Assembly: GCA_964553045.1 (NCBI GenBank)
Contig: CAZKJG010000008.1
Location: 1-64,000, forward strand
Reading direction: 5' to 3'
DNA from: JAWLEP01 sp964553045
GTDB taxonomy: Bacteria; Fermentibacterota; Fermentibacteria; Fermentibacterales; JCC-6
DNA: 64,000 nt
Part shown: piece after piece, positions 7,703-16,305 of the stretch
Layout: each line of letters starts with the position of its first letter
Position numbering within the stretch: position 1 is the stretch's first letter
Notes under the pieces: model-generated
The model's database searches: none
Told to the model about the DNA's origin: nothing
The model's input: only the letters and a program-made list of their open reading frames with translations
Program-made: the position numbers and the translations under genes

Positions 7703-10700
7703 GCTCCTTTCGCACCGTTCCCGCCTTCGTAGCGCACCGTCTGGCGGCCGGCTCGATGCACGGGTTTCTGGACGGCTCCGTCCTCCACGTGGACGTCTCG
7801 GGCTTCACGTCCATGACGGAGAGACTGATGGCCCACGGCCACCGGGGCGCCGAGGAGATGTCCGGCTTCCTCAACGCCATATTCGAGGAGGCGGTGGGCA
7901 TAATTCACGGGGCCGGAGGCTTCATAGCCACCTTCGCCGGTGACTCCTTCACCGCCGTGTTCCCCGGCGTGGGCCTGGAGCGGTCCCGAAGCACGGCCGA
8001 GCGGACTCGAAGGGTGCTCAACGGGCTGGAGCCCGGCCCCGGGTTCCGTCCCGAGTACCGGTTCTGCCTCTCCCAGGGGGAGATGGAATGGGGCATCACC
8101 GGAAGCCCGGGAATGAGGGCCTACTTCTTCCGGGGCGATCCCGTGTTCTCCTGCTCGGAACTGGCCGCCGGCTGCGAGCCCGGGGAGCTGGCCGTGGACC
8201 GGGGGATTCCGCCGGTTGTCTCGAAGGGCGGGGCCGAACCTGCCGAGGTGACGGCTTCCGTGGAGGAGTCCTTCTTCCCCGCCGCCGCTCTGGCGTCCGG
8301 CAGGACGGGCGAGTTCCGGGAGGTGGTGTCGGTCTTCACCGGTTTCGACGAGGACATCCCCTACGGCGAGCTGGACGGCCTCACCAGGCTTCTCCTCGCC
8401 GAGGCCGCGGACCTGGGCGGCTACATCTCCGGCGTGTTCTTCGACGACAAAGGCGGGAACGCTCTTACGCTGTTCGGCGCTCCCCTGGCGCGCGAGAGGC
8501 TGGAGGACAGGGCGCTGGAGTACGTTCGGTCGCTGCGGTCGCCGGGTCTTCTCGGCATAAGGTTCGGGGTCTGCCGGGGCATGGTCTACGCGGGCCGGAT
8601 AGGCTCCCGGGAGCGTTTCACCTACTCGGTGATCGGCGATCCGGTGAACACCGCCGCCAAGCTGCTGAACCACTGCCCTTCCGGAGGAGCTCTGGTGGCC
8701 TGCCCCGAGGACTACAGGCCCTCCTCCTCCGGGCTTGCGCCGGCGGGAAGTGTCGAGCTTCGGGGCAAGTCGAGGCCGGTTCCGGTGGCCGAGGTCGCCG
8801 AGACGACGACCGTCTCCGACATTCAGCGCCGGCGGGAGAGCGGCCTGACGGGCCGGGGTGACCAGCTCGCCCAGGGCCTGCAGGCAGTGCGAGACGCCCA
8901 CCGCGGGGCTGAGCCGGCGGTTGTCTACATCTGCGGGGAGGCGGGAATGGGGAAGAGCCGCCTGTTGTCGGAGCTGAGCTCCCTGTCCCCCCCGGACTCC
9001 GCAAGACTCGTGGTGCAGTGTGACGACCTCTCCCGGCGGGGCATGGGCCCGGTTGCCAGGATGCTGGGCGACTACTTCTGGCTGTCGGGCAGTGGGAGGC
9101 GCGAGAAGGACTTCCGGAGCGGCTGGACCGCCCTTCGCGACGGAATCGCGGAGACCGGAGGCGATCGGGCCCGGAAGGCCGAGATGGAGTTCGCGCGGGC
9201 GCGTCCGCCCCTGCGCAGACTGCTGGGGCTCCCCTCCGGCGACGCCGTCTTCGATTCCCTGGATCCGGCCCGCCGCTACTCGAACACCGTCTTCGCCGTC
9301 AAGGCCTTTCTCAAGGCCCTTTCCCTGCTCTCTCCCGTCCTGCTGGCCGTGGAGGACCTGCATTGGGCGGACCCGGACACGTCCGAGGTCCTCCGCACAC
9401 TGCTTCGACGGCTGCAGGGGTACCCCATTGCCCTGCTGGTCACGGCTCGGCCCGGGGAAGGCGGCGGGTACCCGAAGCTGGACGTACCGGGGGAGGTTTC
9501 CCGCACCACGCTCTCTCTCGCCCCCCTCTCGGGGGAGGAGAGCCGAACGCTGGCCGCCTCCCTTCTCGGCGGGCGGCCCTCGCAGGGGTTGATGGACTTC
9601 CTGGACGAGCGCTGCCGCGGCAACCCCTTCTACCTCGAGCAGTACTGCGCCTACCTGCTGGAGAGGGAGGAGCTTCGGGAGTCCTCGGGGGGGCTGGCGC
9701 TGGCGGTGGAGGACGCCGGAATGCCCGAGGGCGTCAGGTCGACCATCGTGGCCAGGCTGGACCGGCTGCCCGAGAACCTCCGGTCGCTGGTACAGACCGC
9801 CTCGGTTCTGGGCAAGGACTTCCAAGTGGGCGTTCTTTCCCGCATGGCGGCCGGCGAAGATTCCGAAGCCCTGCTGCGGGAGGGCGTGGACCAGGGCGTC
9901 TGGACCGCCGCCGGCGGCGACGCCTACGCCTTCTCACACGTGCTCATTCGGGACGCCGCCTACGAGATGCAGCTGGGCAAGAGCCTCAGAAGGCTGCACG
10001 CCGACGCGGCGATGGCGCTGAGGGAGGAGTTCGGCGGAAGCCCGGAGCACTGGTCGGGCGCGGCCTTCCACCTGGAGAGGGCCGGACGCCCGGAGGAGGC
10101 GGCGGAGTACCTGCTTCTTGCCGCCCGCCATGCCGCCGGGGAGTACAGGAACCGCGAGGCCCTGCACCTCTACGGAAGGTACCTGGAAACGGCGGGAGAA
10201 GGCGCGCGGGAAGCCGTCGAGGTCCTGGAGAGCATGGCCAGGATCAGCGGCATCGTCGGCCATTGGGACCGGGCAGAGGAGCTTTTCGGGAAAACGGTCG
10301 AGACCGCCGGGCCCGAGAGCTCCGCCGGCCTGTACGCGACCGTGGAGCTGGCCAGCTTCCTGCGGAGCGTGGGCCGGCTGGAGGAGGCCTCAGGTCTGCT
10401 CGAGGGCTGCCGGCGGGACATCGAGGCCTCCGGAGACGCCCATCTCATTGCCGAGCACCTCCTGGCGGGCGCCCGGGTTCGAATCGACATGGGCGAGTAC
10501 AGCCGCAGCCTGGAGGAGGCCGGGAACGCCATGGAGATCGCCCTGGAGGCCGGCAGCGTCGACACCGCCATCTCCGCAAGCCGGGCCATGGGCTCCGCCA
10601 TGGCCTCCGTGGGGGACTCCGACGGCGCGCTGAAGGCCTACCGGAGGGCCCTGGGAATGCTGGAGGACAGGAGGGCGCCGGTGGAGAGGGCGGAGCTCCT

Positions 10701-11538
10701 GGGAAGCATGGGCAACGTCCATCTGGAGAGGCAGCGTTACGACATGGCCCGCGACCTCTACGCCAGGAGCCTGCAGCTGGCCGAGGAGGCCGGACACCGC
10801 CAGTACATATCCTTCGCCACGGGGAACCTGGGCATTGTGCACCAGATGCAGGGGCGGCCCGACCGCGCCGAAGAGCTGCTCAGACACCAGGAGATGATCG
10901 GCGGGGAGCTGGGCGACTCGTACACCATGGCAACGGCCTGGATGAACCTGAGCCTGGTGGAGATGGCCCGCGGCCGGTTCGACCGGGCCCTGGAGCTGAG
11001 CCGCTCGGCCGGCGACGCCTACCGCGGCCTCAAGGACCGGGCCGGCGTCAGCTACGCGCTGGCTCTCTCGGGCAACCTCCTGTGCCTGCTGGGACGGGCG
11101 GGGGAGGCGGGCGAGAGCCTCTCGGACGCGATTCGGCTGGGAAGGGAGTGCAACCTGGCCTTCTACCTGGCCGAGTACCTGGTGTCCTACGCCTGGCTGC
11201 TGGTTGAGACGGGACGGTACGACGATGCGGAGTCCACGGCCCGGGAGGCCGCTTCCATCTCCGGGGAGGTTGGCAGGGACCGCTGCACCTCCCGGGCGGA
11301 GCTGGCCCTGTATGCCGCCGGTGCCTGCCGGGGGTCGAAATCCAGCCGGCAGGCCCTCCGCCGTACGGCGGAGGATTCCGAAGATCCCGACGGGAGGATA
11401 CTGGCCCACTACGCCCTGTACCTGGCCGGCGGGGGGCCGCACGAGGCGGAGGCGGCCCGAGAGGAGATCGCCGCAGCGGGCGGACCCGGGGACTCCACCG
11501 CTTGGCGCGTTCTGACGGGTACGGGCGGACCCCTCTAG
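7699..11538 (+). CDS. Double class III cyclase domain - AAA/NACHT-like ATPase - TPR signalling protein
   Basis: 1279 residues from the ATG that overlaps the previous stop. Cyclase domain 1 (about 25-170) keeps both metal aspartates, D32 in HVDVSGFT and D82 in FAGDSFTAVF. Cyclase domain 2 (about 205-375) has lost the first aspartate (VFTGFDEDI) but keeps FTYSVIGDPVNTAAKL. This resembles the C1/C2 division of labour in soluble adenylyl cyclase. Then comes an ATPase with Walker A GEAGMGKS (about 413) and Walker B-like LLAVEDLHWADPDT (about 549), and from about 780 a long TPR array. Known relatives are the cyclase-AAA-TPR proteins. Whether it makes cAMP or is a degenerate sensor is not provable here. 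No membrane segment. Confidence 0.85.
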   Translation: MSSFRTVPAFVAHRLAAGSMHGFLDGSVLHVDVSGFTSMTERLMAHGHRGAEEMSGFLNAIFEEAVGIIHGAGGFIATFAGDSFTAVFPGVGLERSRSTAERTRRVLNGLEPGPGFRPEYRFCLSQGEMEWGITGSPGMRAYFFRGDPVFSCSELAAGCEPGELAVDRGIPPVVSKGGAEPAEVTASVEESFFPAAALASGRTGEFREVVSVFTGFDEDIPYGELDGLTRLLLAEAADLGGYISGVFFDDKGGNALTLFGAPLARERLEDRALEYVRSLRSPGLLGIRFGVCRGMVYAGRIGSRERFTYSVIGDPVNTAAKLLNHCPSGGALVACPEDYRPSSSGLAPAGSVELRGKSRPVPVAEVAETTTVSDIQRRRESGLTGRGDQLAQGLQAVRDAHRGAEPAVVYICGEAGMGKSRLLSELSSLSPPDSARLVVQCDDLSRRGMGPVARMLGDYFWLSGSGRREKDFRSGWTALRDGIAETGGDRARKAEMEFARARPPLRRLLGLPSGDAVFDSLDPARRYSNTVFAVKAFLKALSLLSPVLLAVEDLHWADPDTSEVLRTLLRRLQGYPIALLVTARPGEGGGYPKLDVPGEVSRTTLSLAPLSGEESRTLAASLLGGRPSQGLMDFLDERCRGNPFYLEQYCAYLLEREELRESSGGLALAVEDAGMPEGVRSTIVARLDRLPENLRSLVQTASVLGKDFQVGVLSRMAAGEDSEALLREGVDQGVWTAAGGDAYAFSHVLIRDAAYEMQLGKSLRRLHADAAMALREEFGGSPEHWSGAAFHLERAGRPEEAAEYLLLAARHAAGEYRNREALHLYGRYLETAGEGAREAVEVLESMARISGIVGHWDRAEELFGKTVETAGPESSAGLYATVELASFLRSVGRLEEASGLLEGCRRDIEASGDAHLIAEHLLAGARVRIDMGEYSRSLEEAGNAMEIALEAGSVDTAISASRAMGSAMASVGDSDGALKAYRRALGMLEDRRAPVERAELLGSMGNVHLERQRYDMARDLYARSLQLAEEAGHRQYISFATGNLGIVHQMQGRPDRAEELLRHQEMIGGELGDSYTMATAWMNLSLVEMARGRFDRALELSRSAGDAYRGLKDRAGVSYALALSGNLLCLLGRAGEAGESLSDAIRLGRECNLAFYLAEYLVSYAWLLVETGRYDDAESTAREAASISGEVGRDRCTSRAELALYAAGACRGSKSSRQALRRTAEDSEDPDGRILAHYALYLAGGGPHEAEAAREEIAAAGGPGDSTAWRVLTGTGGPL

Positions 11539-11876
11539 CCCTCCTCCTCGCTGACCTTCTTCATGTCCCAGAGCAGGAAGTAGTTGAGCACCGTCCTTAT
11601 GAGGACGATCGCCCCCAGCTGCCCCAGCTCGGTCCAGCTGGGATCAAGGGCGGTCTTGAGTATGTCCGCCCCGATCAGGAGCTCCAGCGCCAGGGACAGC
11701 GCATGGCCAAGCCTCAGTCTCCCCTTGATATGCTGGCGTAAGGTGCAGCGGGTGCAGACATTCTTCACCAGGTAGATCCACATGGCCTGCACCATTCCCA
11801 CCGTCACCACCACAGCGGCGGCCAGCTCCGCCGCCGCCGCGGCGTACGTCATTACAACCTCCAGCAGGGCTTCCAT
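11535..11876 (-). CDS. DUF1622 family small membrane protein
   Basis: 113 residues with three hydrophobic segments. The middle and last carry the family pattern LGHALSLALELLIGADILKT and IRTVLNYFLLWDM. A CTRC pair near residue 41 lies at the cytoplasmic or periplasmic loop. DUF1622 has no established function. Here it ends a sulfur-handling operon, one base after the second YeeE/YedE gene (TGA C ATG), which gives it a plausible link to that pathway. Its TAG shares CTAG at 11535-11538 with the convergent cyclase gene. Confidence 0.75.
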   Translation of the reverse strand: MEALLEVVMTYAAAAAELAAAVVVTVGMVQAMWIYLVKNVCTRCTLRQHIKGRLRLGHALSLALELLIGADILKTALDPSWTELGQLGAIVLIRTVLNYFLLWDMKKVSEEEG

Positions 11877-11877
11877 G

Positions 11878-12435
11878 TCAGTGACCGCCCGATTCCAGCA
11901 GCCACAGTATCACTGCCATCAGAGCGCAGGCCGGCAGAACCACCAACCAGGGGTTGACCCCCAGGGCCTGGGGTATGGTGCGGTCGCCGAAGTCCGCCTT
12001 GAGCATCACGCCCCGGCTCATGCCGGTGTAGGCCTTGGAGAAGAGGCCGGCCCCCAGCAGTATGCCCGCAACTCCTCCGAAGAGGGCGTCCAGCGCTCCG
12101 GAGCCCACCGCTCCGGCAACTGTGCCCGGGCAGTATCCCAGGACGGCGAAGCCGGCTCCGAAGACCAGGCCGCCAAGCGCCGAGGACCCCAGCGAGCCGG
12201 GCTTGGGGTGCAGTCTGGCCAGCCCCAGGGACCGCAGCAGGTGTATTCCCACTGAACCCACGATGACGGCGGATAGCATGATCTTGACCACGGTGAAGTC
12301 CTTCAGCAGCAGCTGTCCGATGATTACGTCGTAGTCGGTGACACCCCCCCGTTGCAGCAGGAAGCCGAAGGCCATGCCGGCCAGGAGGGCCAGGACGAAC
12401 TGCAGTCCCTTTCTTTCGTGCAGCGCCGCAAGCAT
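11878..12435 (-). CDS. YeeE/YedE-family sulfur transporter half, second copy
   Basis: 185 residues, about five membrane segments. The family cysteine motif appears as LGYCPGTVAGA near residue 85, and the loop GVTDYDVIIGQLLL near 31 is typical of DUF395 half-proteins. The YeeE/YedE (TsuA) family imports thiosulfate or other reduced sulfur; two half-size proteins together correspond to one full transporter. Its ATG shares one base with the stop of the first half (TGATG). The position behind an MBL-rhodanese gene supports a role in sulfane-sulfur transport. Confidence 0.8.
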   Translation of the reverse strand: MLAALHERKGLQFVLALLAGMAFGFLLQRGGVTDYDVIIGQLLLKDFTVVKIMLSAVIVGSVGIHLLRSLGLARLHPKPGSLGSSALGGLVFGAGFAVLGYCPGTVAGAVGSGALDALFGGVAGILLGAGLFSKAYTGMSRGVMLKADFGDRTIPQALGVNPWLVVLPACALMAVILWLLESGGH

Positions 12436-12962
12436 CAGACACCACTCCCCAGCAGGCCGAAGATCAGCCATGCGGAGGCTATGCCCCCGGCGAAGAAGCA
12501 GATGGCGGCGATCCAGCTGCTCAGGGCCATCTGCAGCGTTCCGGATATGCCGTGTCCGCTGGTGCATCCCCCGGCCCACCGGGCGCCGAAGCCCATGAGC
12601 ACGCCCCCGGCCAGGGCCACAACCAGGCGGGCCACCGGGCTGTCGCCGAAGTGGGAGACCCACCGCTGGTGCTGCAGCGTCAGCTCGAAGCTTCCGGAAG
12701 CAAGGGCGGAGACCAGCGCTCCCAGGAAGACCCCCAGCACCAGCATCCACTCCCAGTCGATAACCGGGGCGAACTTGCGGTAGTAGGGCCTGTCTTCCAC
12801 CTTGCGGCCCCGAAACAGCTTCTCGATCATGCCGCTGGTGCGCGCGAAGGCGGTGGAGCAGCCCAGGGGCTTGTCGGAGAGAAGGAAGGTCAGCCAGCTC
12901 AGCACGCCTATGCCGGCCCCCACCGCGTAGGGGGACCAGGTCCTCATCGTCAGCCATTCCAT
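12435..12962 (-). CDS. YeeE/YedE-family sulfur transporter half, first copy
   Basis: 175 residues, about five membrane segments. It shows the two family cysteine motifs LGCSTAF (near residue 34) and WAGGCTSGHGISG (near 130), the cysteines that relay thiosulfate in TsuA. A loop of about 35 hydrophilic residues (LFRGRKVEDRPYYRKF) follows the first helix. The start is supported by a near-perfect GGGAGGTGATC ribosome binding site. It pairs with the following half-size gene by a one-base overlap, so the two chains probably assemble into one transporter. Confidence 0.82.
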   Translation of the reverse strand: MEWLTMRTWSPYAVGAGIGVLSWLTFLLSDKPLGCSTAFARTSGMIEKLFRGRKVEDRPYYRKFAPVIDWEWMLVLGVFLGALVSALASGSFELTLQHQRWVSHFGDSPVARLVVALAGGVLMGFGARWAGGCTSGHGISGTLQMALSSWIAAICFFAGGIASAWLIFGLLGSGV

Positions 12963-12977
12963 CCGGCGATCACCTCC

Positions 12978-14429
12978 CTACGCCCCTGCGGGCTTTTCTA
13001 CCCTGTCTCCGACCTTGCGCACCAGGAGCTGGGGCCCGTGGGGAATGGAGCACATCACGCATGCCGGAGCCAGCGCCGCGGCGCTGAGCCCCTTCATGCC
13101 CCCGGCCACGTTGTAGATCTTCCCCACTCCACGGGAGAGCAGTATGCTGGCGGCCAGGGTGGAGCGGTGGCCGGTGCTGCAGACGACCATCGTCTCCCTC
13201 TCCGGGTCAAGCTCGCCGTACCTGGTCCTCAGGTCCGGCGCGGGGACGTTCAGCGCGCCCTCCACGTGCGAGTCCTCGAACTCCGACGGCGCCCGCACGT
13301 CGAGGAGCACCGACTCCACGTCGCTGTCGTGGAAGTCACTGGCCTCCAGGACCGAGAGCTGGGGTACGTGGGCGGTCGGGTAGCCCGAGGTTCCCCAGGC
13401 GAACATGCCTCCGTCCAGCCATCCCCTGGCGCGGTCCAGCCCCACCCGGCGAAGCCAGACGGCGGCATCCGCGGCTTCTTCGACGTCGGATGCCACCAGG
13501 TAGATGTCGGCGTCGGGAGGGACCACCCACCCGGCGAAGGTGGGGAAGTTGCCCTGGAAGTCGATGCTCCAGGCCCCCGGTACGTGCTGGCCCCCGAAGG
13601 CGTCGTACCTCCTGACGTCCAGCACCATGCTTCCTTCCGCCTCCGCCGCCTTCCGGAACTTCTCCGGGGACAGCCTCGCAGGCGGAGGCATCTCGTCGGT
13701 CAGGGCCGGGCCCTGGCGGTTGATGTCGCTGCAGCGGGAGAAATGGTCCGGCGCCGGGGGCATGTCCTCGGTGAGAGAGGTTATGAACGCCTCCCGGTCC
13801 TCGATCTGCAGGGCGGGGTTGTAGCGGCGTTCGAAGCCAATGGTGCTGCGCCACTTCGCCCCCATGGCCCTTCCGCAGAGCGAGCCCGCGCCGTGGGCGG
13901 GGTACACCTCGCAGAAGTCGGGCAGCTCCATCAGCTTCCCCAGGCTGTCGTAGAGCTTGTCCGCCAGCTCCCTGGCCCTCCCGGGAAAGAGGTCGGGCCT
14001 GCCCACGTCGCCCACGAAAAGGGTGTCGCCGCAGAAGACGCCCACGGGGTCGCCGGCCCTTGATGTGTCCGTGACCACGTAGGAGATGTGCTCCGGCGTG
14101 TGCCCCGGCGTTTCGATGACCCGGACCTCCATGTCCTCCACCCGGAAGGAGTCCCCCGCCGAGAGGGCGCGGTGCTCGAAGGCGCACTGGGCCGACTTAG
14201 GGGCGTAGATGGCGGCCCCGGTGGCCCTGGCCAGGTCCATGTGGCCGGAGACGAAGTCGGCGTGGAGGTGGGTCTGGAGGATGTGGGTTATCTTCAGGCC
14301 CAGCTCCTCGGCGGCGTCGACGTACATCTGCGTATCCCGCCTGGGGTCCACTACGGCGCAGGTCATGTCTCCCGCCAGCAGGTAGGAGCTGTGCGCCAGC
14401 TTGGGAACGAAGAAGTGCTTGAGAAGCAT
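12978..14429 (-). CDS. MBL-fold persulfide dioxygenase with two rhodanese domains (CstB-like)
   Basis: 483 residues. The metallo-beta-lactamase domain (1-240) has THLHADFVSGH (H54, H56, D58), H110 in ETPGHTPEH, D135, and H179 in YPAHGAG, the mononuclear iron set of persulfide dioxygenases. The first rhodanese domain (about 255-355) has no cysteine at the active loop (LVASD), and the second (about 370-455) has C417 in VVCSTGHRS. This one-dead, one-active layout matches CstB, which oxidises persulfide and makes thiosulfate. Two further cysteines, C457 and C460, lie near the end. A GAAAGGAGAGG ribosome binding site precedes the ATG. The next genes are YeeE/YedE halves. Confidence 0.85.
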   Translation of the reverse strand: MLLKHFFVPKLAHSSYLLAGDMTCAVVDPRRDTQMYVDAAEELGLKITHILQTHLHADFVSGHMDLARATGAAIYAPKSAQCAFEHRALSAGDSFRVEDMEVRVIETPGHTPEHISYVVTDTSRAGDPVGVFCGDTLFVGDVGRPDLFPGRARELADKLYDSLGKLMELPDFCEVYPAHGAGSLCGRAMGAKWRSTIGFERRYNPALQIEDREAFITSLTEDMPPAPDHFSRCSDINRQGPALTDEMPPPARLSPEKFRKAAEAEGSMVLDVRRYDAFGGQHVPGAWSIDFQGNFPTFAGWVVPPDADIYLVASDVEEAADAAVWLRRVGLDRARGWLDGGMFAWGTSGYPTAHVPQLSVLEASDFHDSDVESVLLDVRAPSEFEDSHVEGALNVPAPDLRTRYGELDPERETMVVCSTGHRSTLAASILLSRGVGKIYNVAGGMKGLSAAALAPACVMCSIPHGPQLLVRKVGDRVEKPAGA

Positions 14430-14441
14430 CTCCTCTCCTTT

Positions 14442-16223
14442 CTATGCGAATATCAGGTAGACCAGCGGAACCGCTACCGCCACGAACAGCAGCGTCATGC
14501 CTCCGCCGGCTCTCAGGTAATCTGCGTTACTGTACCCCCCCGGCGCCATCAGAAGGGCGTTGACCTGGTGAGTGGGAAGGACGAAGGAGTTGGAGGAGCA
14601 CACGGCCACCAGTATGGCCAGCGCCCTGGGGTCGACGTTCCAGTCCGGGGCCATCAGCATGGCCAGCGGCGCCAGCAGAACGGTGGCCGCCACGTTGGAC
14701 ATGAACAGGGTGAAGAGGGTGGCCAGAAGGGCCACGGCGACCATGAGGACCAGGGTGTGGGTGCCGCTGACCAGGGAGACCGCGCCGGACGCCAGCCAGG
14801 AGGCGGCGCCGCTTCGCTCCATGGCGATGCCCAGGGGGAGCAGGCCGGCCAGAAGGAAGACCGTCCTCCACTCGACCGCGCGGTAGGCCTCGTCGATGCT
14901 GATCACCCTCAGCAGCACCATGCCGGCGGCGGCGGTCATGAGGCTGACGCTGAGCCGGAAGCCCAGCAGCGCCAGGGTCACGCCGAGACCGAAGAGGCCC
15001 ACCGCCAGCAGCGGGCGGTCGGGGAGGCTCCGGATCTCGGGCACCCTGCTGGCCAGCAGGAAGTCGCCGCTGCGGCCCAGGGAGGCGATGCTGGAGTAGG
15101 GGCCGTGGACGGCAAGGGTATCGCCGCCGCGCAGCGGCCGGTCGGAGATGTCGCCCCGGTGGCTCTCCCCTCCCGAGCAGACGATCAGGGGCTCCACCCC
15201 GAACCTCTTCCGCATGGAAATCTCCCTGATGCTCCCGCCCTCCAAGGAGGAGTGGGGCCGTACCACCACCTCGGCGAATCCCGCGTCCTCGGACTGCAGC
15301 CTCTTTCGAAGTGCGCAGGGGCCTTTCTCGACCGCCAGGTCGTTCTCGGCTACGAAGCCCTCCAGCGATCCCTTCTCGCCTATCAGCGCGTACCTGTCAC
15401 CGGCCCGGAAGACCGTTCCGCGCCAGGGCGCGAAGAGAACGTCCCCCTCCCTGGACTGCGCCAGCAGGTGGATTCCCCTGTCCGCCCAGATCCTGGCGTC
15501 CTCGATGGTCTTTCCCACCAGCCGGCTGCCTTCCGGAACATCCACGATCCTGACCTCCGTAGGAATGTCCCACTGCTCCGTCAGTTCCTCCGTCTTCGAA
15601 TCGGAAGGCTCCGCGGCCGGCAGGAGCCTGCGCCGGGCCAGCAGGAAGTAGCAGATGCCGGCGGCCAGAAGGGCCAGTCCCACCGGCGTTACGCTGAACA
15701 GGCCGAAGGGGCTCTGCCCCCTCTGGCGCAGAAGGTCGTTGAGTATGATCATGGGCCCGCTGGCCACCATGGTCAGGGTTCCGCCCAGAATAGCGGCGAA
15801 TCCCATGGGCATCAGCAGCCGGGGCAGGCTGAAGCCCGACCTGCGGGCGATCCTCTTCACGGCGGGCAGGAAGAGAACGGTGGCTCCGATGTTCTGCATG
15901 AAGGAGGAGATCAGTCCCGCGGCGGCGGAGACCAGGCCCAGGAGGCGGGACTCGCTGCCGTCCGCGGCCCGTATGATCGGTCCGGTCAGCCTGCCCATGG
16001 CCCCGGAAGCGTCTATTCCGTACCCCAGGATCATCACAGCTATCATGGATATCACGGCGTTGCTGGCGAAGCCGGAGAAGGCCTCCAGCGGCTCCACCAG
16101 GCCCAGCCAGGGCAGAAGCAGCATCACCACTATGGCGGTAACGTCCACCCGGAAGAGCTCGGTGACGAACAGGATCACCGTCAGCGCCAGCACTCCCAGC
16201 GTCAGGACGATCTCCGGTGTCAA
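14442..16223 (-). CDS. SLC13/DASS-type anion permease with paired TrkA-C domains
   Basis: 593 residues. Membrane halves lie at about 1-190 and 375-593, with GFASNAVISMIAVMILGYGI in the first and SNVAATVLLAPLAML plus CSSNSFVLPTHQVNALL in the second. These are the repeated SNxx(T/S) anion/sodium motifs of the divalent anion:Na+ symporters. The central 190 residues are cytoplasmic and resemble two RCK-C (TrkA-C) domains, as in many bacterial sulfate carriers annotated SLC13/CysZ-like. The start codon is TTG at 16223 with only a weak ribosome site. It lies 12 bp upstream of the CstB-like gene; sulfate or sulfite/thiosulfate export or uptake is the obvious inference. Confidence 0.8.
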   Translation of the reverse strand: MTPEIVLTLGVLALTVILFVTELFRVDVTAIVVMLLLPWLGLVEPLEAFSGFASNAVISMIAVMILGYGIDASGAMGRLTGPIIRAADGSESRLLGLVSAAAGLISSFMQNIGATVLFLPAVKRIARRSGFSLPRLLMPMGFAAILGGTLTMVASGPMIILNDLLRQRGQSPFGLFSVTPVGLALLAAGICYFLLARRRLLPAAEPSDSKTEELTEQWDIPTEVRIVDVPEGSRLVGKTIEDARIWADRGIHLLAQSREGDVLFAPWRGTVFRAGDRYALIGEKGSLEGFVAENDLAVEKGPCALRKRLQSEDAGFAEVVVRPHSSLEGGSIREISMRKRFGVEPLIVCSGGESHRGDISDRPLRGGDTLAVHGPYSSIASLGRSGDFLLASRVPEIRSLPDRPLLAVGLFGLGVTLALLGFRLSVSLMTAAAGMVLLRVISIDEAYRAVEWRTVFLLAGLLPLGIAMERSGAASWLASGAVSLVSGTHTLVLMVAVALLATLFTLFMSNVAATVLLAPLAMLMAPDWNVDPRALAILVAVCSSNSFVLPTHQVNALLMAPGGYSNADYLRAGGGMTLLFVAVAVPLVYLIFA

Positions 16224-16305
16224 CGCAGGACAGCCTTTCGGAGTATCACAGACTTTATCACCGATTGAAGATAAGGGCAGGGATGCGACCGTAAAGTGGC
16301 TCCGG

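Noticed and set aside
7582..9825. 747-codon minus-strand open frame opposite the cyclase gene
   Set aside because: Gly/Gln/His/Pro-rich shadow typical of antisense frames in GC-rich genes; the plus strand has obvious cyclase motifs.
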